Below, in pieces: positions 1 to 5,461 of a stretch of 7,217 nt of DNA (positions within the stretch are counted from its first letter, which is position 1; the number at the start of each line of letters is the position of its first letter). The stretch spans positions 1 to 7,217 of the forward strand of contig CAJWOB010000126.1 in NCBI GenBank assembly GCA_913043885.1. Direction: 5' to 3'. A model generated the notes under the pieces. The model had not been told where the DNA came from, made no database searches, and was given only the letters and a program-made list of their open reading frames with translations. The DNA is from an uncultured Spirochaetaceae bacterium. Its GTDB lineage: Bacteria; Spirochaetota; Spirochaetia; SZUA-6; Bin103. Position numbers and translations under genes: made by a program.

Positions 1-160
1 TCCTCGTAGAGACTGTGTCCGTGACCGGCACGTCCATGCTCGTAAAACTCTTCGCCATGAATCCCCATTACCACCACAATTGAATCTTCAAACAGCCCTT
101 GAGCCTTGAGTCCCTCCAGAAATTTCCCTATCGCAACATCCACCCTCGCCAGCTCGGCGC
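1..160 (-). other. Sulfatase (alkaline phosphatase superfamily) segment fused to the end of selA
   Basis: In the same frame as selA, the last ~50 residues read RAELARVDVAIGKFLEGLKA, then LFEDSIVVVMGIHGEEFYEH and GRAGHGHSLYE. This matches the family pattern 'D..LARVD..IG.FL..L...G..D.T.VVV.GDHGEEF.EHG..GHG.SLYEE' of type I sulfatases and related hydrolases; nothing like it occurs in SelA. The metal-binding Asp of the usual GDHGE is replaced by Ile (MGIHGE). Because GGGATTCAT differs from GG(N)GATCAT by two compensating small shifts, sequencing error at a low-coverage end is possible. By eye the base composition drops to about half G+C here, clearly below the SelA part. Only the internal piece of the gene is visible. 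Confidence 0.75.
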
Positions 161-869
161 GTCGCGGAGTCGCAACGAACCCCTCCATGGAGAAGTTGCT
201 GCGGTGTACCGCCAGCAGCAGTGCGGTGCGCGGCCCCACCGCGGCCTGGTAGTCGTCGACCGTGGTCTGGTTGGTCGTCCCGACCTCGCGCAACTGCGCC
301 CCTGCCGCTTCGATGATCTCCGGAATGCGGAAGCCGCCGCCTATCTGCACCAGCTCACCGCGGGAGACCACCACCTCGCGGCGGGTCTCATCGAGGTGAG
401 CGGCTATGGCCAGCAGCAGAGCGGCAGCACAGTTGTTGACTACGGCAGCGGCATCCGCTGCCGCCAGCACCGCCGCGCACGTCTCCACGAAACTGCCACG
501 GCCGCCACGTTCACCGGTCTCGAGATCCAGCTCGACGTTGCTGTAGCCTCCCGCCAACGCCGCAATCTCGTCGCCGGCAACGGAGCCAAGTGGCGCGCGG
601 CCTAGATTGGTGTGCAGCAGTACGCCGGTGGCGTTGATGACCGGTTGTAGGCGCGAGCGAACCAGGTGGTGGAGGTCGGCGGCAACGGTCTGTCGGATCT
701 CGTCGCCGCTGGGGAATGGGCCGCCGTCGTCCAGCGACGCTCGCAACTGCTCCGTCCGCCGTCGAATGACCGCAACCATCAGAGCGTGAGGTAATCCGCA
801 GTCCGCGAGCTCCTCTGCCAGCACGTGGACCGAAGGGATCTGCCGCGCCCGGCGACGCGCGTCGCTCAC
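1..869 (-). CDS. selA: SelA (L-seryl-tRNA(Sec) selenium transferase), 3'-truncated and joined in frame to a sulfatase segment
   Basis: SelA is the PLP enzyme that turns Ser-tRNA(Sec) into Sec-tRNA(Sec) using selenophosphate. The GTG start at 869 overlaps the selD stop (GTGA), which implies translational coupling; I see no separate Shine-Dalgarno. The first ~238 residues are typical SelA: INATGVLLHTNLGRAPL, YSNVELDLETGERGGRG, VVNNCAAALLLA, VVVSRGELVQIGGGFRIPEI, REVGTTNQT, VHRSNFSMEGF. Normal SelA is about 460 residues and carries the PLP lysine well after this point (after a DDLGSG-type motif). Here, around 144-160, the frame changes without a stop into a sulfatase-like sequence that stays open to the window edge. 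As it stands the product would lack the PLP lysine and could not work. Assembly chimera at a short shared stretch is the likeliest cause; a real rearrangement is the alternative. SelA identity is very secure, the 3' part is not. Confidence 0.9.
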   Translation of the reverse strand, partial: MSDARRRARQIPSVHVLAEELADCGLPHALMVAVIRRRTEQLRASLDDGGPFPSGDEIRQTVAADLHHLVRSRLQPVINATGVLLHTNLGRAPLGSVAGDEIAALAGGYSNVELDLETGERGGRGSFVETCAAVLAAADAAAVVNNCAAALLLAIAAHLDETRREVVVSRGELVQIGGGFRIPEIIEAAGAQLREVGTTNQTTVDDYQAAVGPRTALLLAVHRSNFSMEGFVATPRRAELARVDVAIGKFLEGLKAQGLFEDSIVVVMGIHGEEFYEHGRAGHGHSLYE

Positions 870-1903
870 TGGGGGGCCGTCACGCGGATGCGTGTGGCGC
901 CTGCTGCCTCGATGGTGCCAATGTGCGCCGCTCCGGTGGCCGCTATGGCCTCGTCCACACGGTCGGCCGGGACGCACAGCACTAGCCCGCCGCTGGTCTG
1001 CGCATCGCAGAGTATCCACCGCGTCGCTTCAGAAGCGTCGCCCCAGTCGGTGTCAGCGTCGGCGGTACGGCGGTTGTCGCGCGTCCCCGAGGGCACGGCT
1101 TGTGCGGCGGCCAACTCCTCCACCACCGGGTGCAGGACCGGTACCCGGTCGGCCCACACGTGGGCGGAACAGCCGCTGGCCTCGCAGATGGTTGCCAGGT
1201 GGCCGAGTAGACCAAAGCCGGTTACGTCGGTGGCGGCGCGGATGCCGAGCCCGGCGGCCTCGAGGCCTATGTCGTTGAGCTGGCGCATGGAAGCGACCGC
1301 GGCGTCTAGTGCTTCACTCGTCACGGCGCCGTTCTTTGCCGCTGTGGTGAGTATGCCGGTGCCCAACGGCTTCGTGAGCAGGAGGCCGTCCCCCGGTTTG
1401 GCCGCATCCTTGGTAAGCAGGGCGGCGGGGCGCGCGACTCCGGTAACGGCCAGCCCGTAGATTGGCTCTGGATTGCGGATGGTGTGTCCGCCGACGATGG
1501 CGCAGCCGGCTGCGGTCACCACTTCGGCGCCACCGTTGAGGATCGCGGCTACTACTTCCGGCGGCACGTGGTCGTGCGGGTAGGCAAGCACGTTCAGCGC
1601 CGTAACCGGTCGCGCGCCCATCGCATAGCAGTCAGATAACGCGTTGGCGGCCGCAATCTGCCCGAAGCTCGCACCGTCGTCGACGATTGGCGTAAAGAAG
1701 TCCACCGTCTGCACGAGGGCGACGTCGTCCTCCAGCAGGAACACACCGGCGTCGTCGTTGGCGGCCACGCCGGCAAGGACCTGCGGATGTGAGGGGATGT
1801 CCACCTGCCGCAGGACCTGCGACAGCGCCTCTTGGCTCAATTTGGCCGCTCACCCGGCGCACGAGGAGAGCGCCGTGAGCTGAAATATCTCCTCGCGGGT
1901 CAT
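866..1903 (-). CDS. selD: Selenide, water dikinase (selenophosphate synthetase) containing selenocysteine
   Basis: SelD makes selenophosphate from selenide and ATP, the selenium donor for SelA. I start it at the ATG at 1903 and read the TGA at 1850-1852 as Sec, giving 345 residues. The N-terminus is then MTREEIFQLTALSSCAGU followed by AAKLSQEAL, matching the family signature LT.LS..AGC(U)..K; Sec18 is the catalytic residue and Lys21 the conserved lysine. Further motifs: VQTVDFFTPIVDD (about 64-76, ATP/Mg2+ Asp residues), AAANALSDCYAMG, GGHTI (138-142), ATDVTGFGLLGHL (224-236), TSGGL (303-307). The length is normal for the family. If the TGA were a true stop, translation would have to begin at the TTG at 1840 and the enzyme would lack both catalytic residues. 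It lies 37 bases after the tRNA-Sec gene and overlaps selA by 4 bases. Confidence 0.95.
1805..1825 (-). promoter_or_regulatory. Bacterial SECIS hairpin of selD
   Basis: On the minus strand, CTGTCGCAG (1825-1817) pairs with CTGCGGCAG (1813-1805): nine base pairs including one T-G wobble, closing a GTC triloop. The loop G is the 34th base after the TGA, inside the spacing usual for bacterial SECIS elements, which lie in the coding region with an unpaired G near the tip and are bound by SelB. The apex AGGUCCU resembles the AGGUCU apex of the E. coli fdhF SECIS. Folding was done by eye. Confidence 0.8.
1850..1852 (-). other. UGA recoded as selenocysteine in selD
   Basis: The TGA is in frame between an upstream ORF coding for MTREEIFQLTALSSCAG and the long selD frame. 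It sits exactly where SelD proteins carry Cys or Sec. The gene neighbours (tRNA-Sec, SelA) supply the decoding machinery and a SECIS-like hairpin follows. Recoding is an inference from family alignment, but a strong one. Confidence 0.93.
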
Positions 1904-1940
1904 AACGCCGGCACGCGGCTGGCGCGCTCGTGGTGGGTCC

Positions 1941-2032
1941 GGAGAGGGTAGGAATCGAACCCACCTCGCCCGCAGAACGGGTCGACAACGGTTTTGAAGA
2001 CCGTGGGGGCCACCAGGCACCCGTCACTCTCC
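1941..2032 (-). tRNA. selC: tRNA-Sec (anticodon UCA)
   Basis: Ninety-two bases beginning GGAGAGTGACGGGTGCC and ending CGATTCCTACCCTCTCC. The anticodon arm is ACGGT-CTTCAAA-ACCGT with anticodon TCA at 1997-1995, which reads UGA. It has a GC-rich extended D arm (GGGTGCC/GGCCCCC, one mismatch), a long variable arm (TCG.CCCG...CGGG.CGA) and a T arm GTGGG-TTCGATT-CCTAC, all hallmarks of Sec tRNA. The acceptor stem pairs GGAGAG with CTCTCC; position 7 appears as a T-C mismatch. The 3' CCA is not encoded (GGA follows). It lies directly upstream of selD on the same strand. Confidence 0.95.
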
Positions 2033-2042
2033 ACTTTGGCAG

Positions 2043-2051
2043 AAGGTAGCA
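2043..2051 (-). promoter_or_regulatory. Possible extended -10 element upstream of selC
   Basis: On the minus strand TGC-TACCTT ends 10 bases before the first base of tRNA-Sec. The TG-N-TAnnnT form is that of an extended -10 promoter; no good -35 box stands at 16-18 bases. It could drive selC-selD-selA together. Weak evidence from consensus only. Confidence 0.3.
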
Positions 2052-2088
2052 GACGGCATTTGCCATGGACGAGGGGCAATCCTGGCGA

Positions 2089-2118
2089 TTGCAGCACTTG
2101 GCGGCCGCCGAGTAGTCT
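2089..2118 (+). promoter_or_regulatory. Possible promoter of the alkyltransferase gene (leaderless)
   Basis: TTGCAG (2089-2094) and TAGTCT (2113-2118) are separated by 18 bases. The expected transcription start, about 7 bases after the -10 box, falls on or next to the ATG at 2125. No Shine-Dalgarno precedes that ATG, which agrees with a leaderless mRNA. Both boxes are only partial matches to the sigma70 consensus. Confidence 0.35.
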
Positions 2119-2124
2119 GCACAG

Positions 2125-2736
2125 ATGCGGTCGTCGACGGTCGCCACAGCAGGGCCGGGAAGTTCCGTAGAGCGGGCCGCACGGCTGAGTGCCAACCCCA
2201 TCCTGTACGTGGACCACGTCGAGTCGCCGCTCGGCGACCTGCTGATCGCCGCCGACCACGACGCCGTGCACCTGGTCGAGTTCGTCGAGCGCGCGAGCCT
2301 GCCGGCGCAGCTGGATACGCTCACCAAGGAGCTGGGCTGCACCTTCCAGGACGGCGGCTGCGCCCTGACCGAGGTAACGGCGCGGCAGCTCGAGGAGTAC
2401 TTTGCCGGCAAGCGGCGGGAGTTCACCGTGCCCCTCGCCACACCGGGCAGTCGGCTGCAACTGCAGGTGTGGGACCGTATCGCTGCAACGCCGTTCGGGG
2501 CGACCGTCAGCTACGGTGCCATCGCCCGGGAGATCGGGCGGCCGCGCGCCTACCGGGCGGTGGGTCGTTCCACCGGCCAAAACCGACTGGCGTTGTTGGT
2601 GCCCTGTCACCGTGTCGTCGCCGCCAATGGTGCTCTCACCGGCTACGCTGCCGGCACCAGCCGCAAGCGGTGGCTCCTCGAGCACGAGGGTGCCATCGAA
2701 GGCGGGCGCGCCGTCCGCAGCGCTCGCTATCGGTAG
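2125..2736 (+). CDS. ogt: Methylated-DNA--[protein]-cysteine S-methyltransferase (O6-alkylguanine-DNA alkyltransferase)
   Basis: A suicide DNA-repair protein that moves the alkyl group from O6-alkylguanine to its own cysteine. The 203-residue product has the N-terminal Ogt-like domain (SPLGDLLIAAD, about 34-44) and the C-terminal active domain: LQVWDRIAATPFGATVSYGA, then IAREIGRPRAYRAVGRSTGQN (helix-turn-helix with Arg144 in the intercalating-finger position), LLVPCHRVV with acceptor Cys161, and LTGYAAGTSRKRWLLEHE. No Ada-type AdaA or zinc-binding domain is present, so it is a stand-alone Ogt/MGMT. About 27 residues before the domain are extra and not conserved in my judgement; no other plausible start codon lies between them and the domain. 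It is divergent from selC and converges on the lipoprotein gene, so it is probably a single-gene unit. Confidence 0.95.
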   Translation: MRSSTVATAGPGSSVERAARLSANPILYVDHVESPLGDLLIAADHDAVHLVEFVERASLPAQLDTLTKELGCTFQDGGCALTEVTARQLEEYFAGKRREFTVPLATPGSRLQLQVWDRIAATPFGATVSYGAIAREIGRPRAYRAVGRSTGQNRLALLVPCHRVVAANGALTGYAAGTSRKRWLLEHEGAIEGGRAVRSARYR

Positions 2737-2738
2737 CG
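2725..2738. terminator. Small inverted repeat over the convergent stop codons
   Basis: CGCTA-TCGG-TAGCG, a 5-bp stem with a 4-base loop. It contains the alkyltransferase stop (2734-2736, plus) and the stop of the frame-restored lipoprotein gene (2727-2729, minus). Its position fits a bidirectional terminator, but there is no T-run on either side and the stem is short. It could simply follow from both genes ending in Arg-Tyr-Arg-stop. Confidence 0.25.
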
Positions 2739-3205
2739 GACGACGTCCCCTTCTACGAACAAGCTGCGCCGCGAAAGCAGCAAGCTGGTTGCCGAGCCGA
2801 TGAGCAGGGCGTCCGCGGGTCGGCATCATCGATCGCGAAGTAATAGACCCCACCGGCAAGCAGGCCAGCTCCCAGCGGCGCCAAGGAATCGCCGAACGTG
2901 TTACGGCCGGTAATCCGCAGGTTGACCACCGCATCGCCGCGGTGTCGGCGTAACTGCTGCTCGACGATGCGCTCCACCTTCGGATGGCTGATGGTGATCA
3001 TCTGCGAGACGAACCAGGCGCTAGTCTGCTCGCGAAAGTGCTCGACCACGCGGTAGTCGCGGTTCACCTCCGCGGACAGACTCACCGGGGCGTCGCCGCC
3101 CGATGCCTCGATGTTCACCGACATGCAGCCGGCCAGCACAAGAGCCAAAGCCGCACCGGCGACGGCGATAGTGGGGTGCAGTGTCCGATTCCGACCTGAT
3201 CTCAT
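2727..3205 (-). pseudogene. Small outer-membrane-type lipoprotein gene with an apparent frameshift
   Basis: The ATG at 3205 is preceded by AAGG seven bases upstream. The product begins with a charged N-terminus, a hydrophobic segment and the lipobox LAGC (lipidated Cys27), so it is exported and lipid-anchored. The mature part (SLSAEVNRDYRVVEHFREQT, RGDAVVNLRITGRNTFGD, LGAGLLAGGVYYFAIDDAD) resembles small Bor-like or spirochaete-type lipoproteins of unknown role; I cannot name a function. Read without correction it ends at 2753 after a Cys-rich tail of poor codon choice (PRTPCSSARQPACCFRGAAC). At about 2812-2820 a one-base shift opens a frame with strong G/C third positions: ADALLIGSATSLL, LSRRSLFVEGDVVRYR, stop at 2727-2729. 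The restored protein is about 159 residues. Sequencing error, recent mutation or slippage are all possible. Confidence 0.7.
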
Positions 3206-3251
3206 CGTCTACCTTGTCCGCAGCGCCCCGGGGTGAGCGCGAATTGGCCGG

Positions 3252-3260
3252 ATCATATCA
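3252..3260 (-). promoter_or_regulatory. Extended -10 promoter of the lipoprotein gene
   Basis: On the minus strand TGA-TATGAT gives a TG-N motif plus a 5/6 match to TATAAT. No good -35 box is seen at 16-18 bases, as is common for extended -10 promoters. The predicted start is near 3245, about 40 bases before the ATG at 3205. Confidence 0.5.
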
Positions 3261-3302
3261 CTTCACCTCTGCCGTGTGCGCAACACTCGCGCAAGGTTCC
3301 GG

Positions 3303-3331
3303 TTGATGACGCCCTGGGGCGGGACTATACT
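3303..3331 (+). promoter_or_regulatory. Sigma70-like promoter of the synthase/oxidoreductase unit
   Basis: TTGATG (3303-3308) and TATACT (3326-3331) are separated by exactly 17 bases. The predicted transcription start near 3338 lies about 20 bases before the GTG at 3359. This is the best promoter-like sequence in the window and it stands back to back with the lipoprotein promoter. Confidence 0.6.
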
Positions 3332-3358
3332 TCTGGCATACTTACGACTACGGCTACC

Positions 3359-5419
3359 GTGCGCACCCGAATCGAGAGCCTTGGAGTCCACCTGCCCGAG
3401 GGGGAGATGCGCACCAAGGACATCATAGACGGCTGTCGCCGCCGGATCCTGGTTCCTCTGGAGCGCTGGTCCGGCATCAGCTCACGGCGGATGGCTGGTC
3501 AGTCGGAGTTCTCGATCGACCTGGCCGAACGCGCCATCGCCAACTGTTTCGATCGGTCTCACTACTCACCGCGCGACATCGACCTCCTGATGTGCTGCAA
3601 CATCTCCAAGGTCGACTCGCCTACCTCCGGCTCTCTCGAGCCCAGCACCGCCCACGATCTGCTCGAGCGTTTCGATTTCGGCCCCATCGCGAATTTCGAC
3701 GTCTCCAACGCGTGCGCCGGCCTGTTCACCGGCATCATGGTGGCGGACCGCCTGTTGCATCAGCACGTGGTCAACCGTGTGCTGGTGGTGAGCGGCGAGT
3801 ACATCACGCATCTGACCAAGAACGCCCAGCGCGAGATCCAGAACAACCGCGATCGCCGCCTCGCCTGTCTTACGCTCGGCGATGCGGCGGCGGCGCTCAT
3901 CCTCGAACGCACCGACCGCTCCGACGTCGGCTTCACAAGTCTGGAGCTGCGCAGTGCTCCAGAGTATGCGGACCTGTGCCTCGCGTACGCCACCGAGGAA
4001 CAACATGGCGGCGCCATCATGTTCACCGACACCGTCGGACTCGCGGACGCGGGCACTGACAACGCGGTGTTGCACGTCAAGGAGATCGTCGACCGCGCCG
4101 GCTACCCCTGGGATTACGCCAATCATTGGATCATTCACCAGACTTCCAGTCGCGCTCTCCGGGCCGGCGCCGCGCAGATGAACAGGCTGGCCGGCACCAC
4201 CGTGGTTACGCCGGAGAACAACGTCGACAACCTGCGGAACCGCGGGAACACCGCCACCACCAGCCACTGGGTCGCTCTGCAGGATAGTGTGAACTCTGGC
4301 CGCATCAACGCCGGCGACACCGTCGGCTTCTCGATAGCGGCATCCGGGGTCACCGTCGGCACCGCGTTCTATCAGCTGGGTGACCTACCCGACCGTATGC
4401 GGGCAGTAGACGGCGGGAACGGCGCGAGTGGGAGCAACGGAGCGACCAGTAGCGACGCCAGCCAGGGAACGGCGAACAACGGCTCTGGCCCGGGTCACAG
4501 CGACCAGCCCGCCACCGTCGGCCCGCTCTACCATCAACTTCAGCAGCGCGTGCGGGTCGAGCAAATCGGCCTGGCGCCGCTGGCCGAGCAGGCCGGCGTC
4601 GACGAGCTCACGTCAGCGATAAAGGCTGCCTGGGCGTGTCTTGGCCACTCGGAGTACGAGGCTTCCGATATCGATCTGCTGCTGTTTACGGGTGTCTATC
4701 GACAGAACTTCCTCTCCGAGCCGGCTCTGGCCACGCTGGTGGCGAACAAGCTCGGGATAACCGGCTCTCTAGAGCCAGGGGTTCGCAGCAGGTTTCTTGC
4801 CTTCGATGTGCTCAACGGTGCGCTGGGTTGTCTCACCGCCACATGGTTAGCCTGTAATCTCATAAGCTGTGGCGAAATACGCGTCGCGATGGTGGTGAAC
4901 GCCGAGTGTGTGGCACACCAGAAGCAGAACGAGCGCCTCGGCATAGTCGACGCCGCTTCCGCTATGATCCTGGACCGCGGTGACGGTAGTAGCGGCTTCG
5001 AGGCCTTCTCGTTCCGCAGCGAGTTGGCAGCCCAGGACAGCTACACGACGGCTGCCAACTGGTCGGCGGGCGGCCTGGCGAAGCTCGCCGTCGAGGGCGA
5101 CCCCGACCGCGGTCGTGCGGCAGCCCTGCCGTTCCTCGCCGACACCTTCGAGGCGCACCTCGAATCCACCGGGCTCGGGCGTGCCGCCATCGACGCGGTG
5201 ATCGGTCCCCAGGCGTCCGCTGAGTACCGATCGCAGGTGGCATCGTCCCTCGGTGTGTCCGACGACAAGGTGACCGACCTGGAGCTGGGCTCGATCTTCT
5301 CGTCCACGCTGCCGTTCGGGCTGCAACGCGTGTGGGACGCCGGCAGCCCCGGGCAGCAGGTGGCGATCCTGGACTTCGCGAGTGGCATGCAGGCCGGCTG
5401 CGCCACCTATCGTTCCTGA
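3359..5419 (+). CDS. Tandem KAS III-like (FabH-type) beta-ketoacyl synthase: active half fused to a degenerate half
   Basis: A thiolase-fold condensing enzyme of 686 residues, about twice the FabH length. Half one (about 1-340) starts RIESLGVHLPE, a typical family N-terminus, and keeps the triad: Cys119 in SNACAGLFTG, His260 in HWIIHQTS, Asn297 in NRGNTATTS; it ends ASGVTVGTAFYQLG. A linker rich in Gly, Ser, Asn and Ala follows (about 350-388). Half two (about 389-686) keeps the fold pattern (ASDIDLLLFTG, FDVLNGALGCL, DAASAMILDRG, LDFASGMQAGCA) but aligns Ala488 with the Cys, Pro617 with the His and Ser645 with the Asn, so it should not condense acyl groups. The layout mimics an active/inactive pair (PqsC/PqsB, or KS/chain-length factor) in one chain. 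I choose GTG 3359 because it lies just after the promoter and begins the conserved domain; the frame is open back to GTG 3233. The substrate is unknown. Confidence 0.85.
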   Translation: MRTRIESLGVHLPEGEMRTKDIIDGCRRRILVPLERWSGISSRRMAGQSEFSIDLAERAIANCFDRSHYSPRDIDLLMCCNISKVDSPTSGSLEPSTAHDLLERFDFGPIANFDVSNACAGLFTGIMVADRLLHQHVVNRVLVVSGEYITHLTKNAQREIQNNRDRRLACLTLGDAAAALILERTDRSDVGFTSLELRSAPEYADLCLAYATEEQHGGAIMFTDTVGLADAGTDNAVLHVKEIVDRAGYPWDYANHWIIHQTSSRALRAGAAQMNRLAGTTVVTPENNVDNLRNRGNTATTSHWVALQDSVNSGRINAGDTVGFSIAASGVTVGTAFYQLGDLPDRMRAVDGGNGASGSNGATSSDASQGTANNGSGPGHSDQPATVGPLYHQLQQRVRVEQIGLAPLAEQAGVDELTSAIKAAWACLGHSEYEASDIDLLLFTGVYRQNFLSEPALATLVANKLGITGSLEPGVRSRFLAFDVLNGALGCLTATWLACNLISCGEIRVAMVVNAECVAHQKQNERLGIVDAASAMILDRGDGSSGFEAFSFRSELAAQDSYTTAANWSAGGLAKLAVEGDPDRGRAAALPFLADTFEAHLESTGLGRAAIDAVIGPQASAEYRSQVASSLGVSDDKVTDLELGSIFSSTLPFGLQRVWDAGSPGQQVAILDFASGMQAGCATYRS

Positions 5420-5461
5420 TCAGCGCATAGCCAAGGCCGGCGCCACCCTCACGCGACAACC

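Noticed and set aside
1..160. A genuine bifunctional SelA-sulfatase enzyme
   Set aside because: The SelA part lacks its PLP lysine and the sulfatase part lacks its N-terminal catalytic formylglycine region, so neither activity could exist; a chimeric join is simpler.
99..789. Plus-strand open frames at the left end
   Set aside because: They lie antisense to selA, whose motifs are unmistakable.
866..1840. selD starting at TTG 1840 (324 residues)
   Set aside because: This start drops the LT.LS..AG-U..K active-site segment, which is plainly coded upstream in the same frame through a Sec TGA.
2739..2749. GGAC-GAC-GTCC followed by CCTTCT as an intrinsic terminator
   Set aside because: A 4-bp stem with no T-run, inside the restored lipoprotein coding frame; too weak to call.
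1900..2934. Long minus-strand open frame across tRNA-Sec and the alkyltransferase gene
   Set aside because: It runs antisense through a clear alkyltransferase gene and through the tRNA; its protein shows no family motif.
3233..3358. N-terminal 42-residue extension of the synthase from GTG 3233
   Set aside because: It contains both divergent promoters, has no family similarity that I can see, and the conserved domain begins right after GTG 3359.
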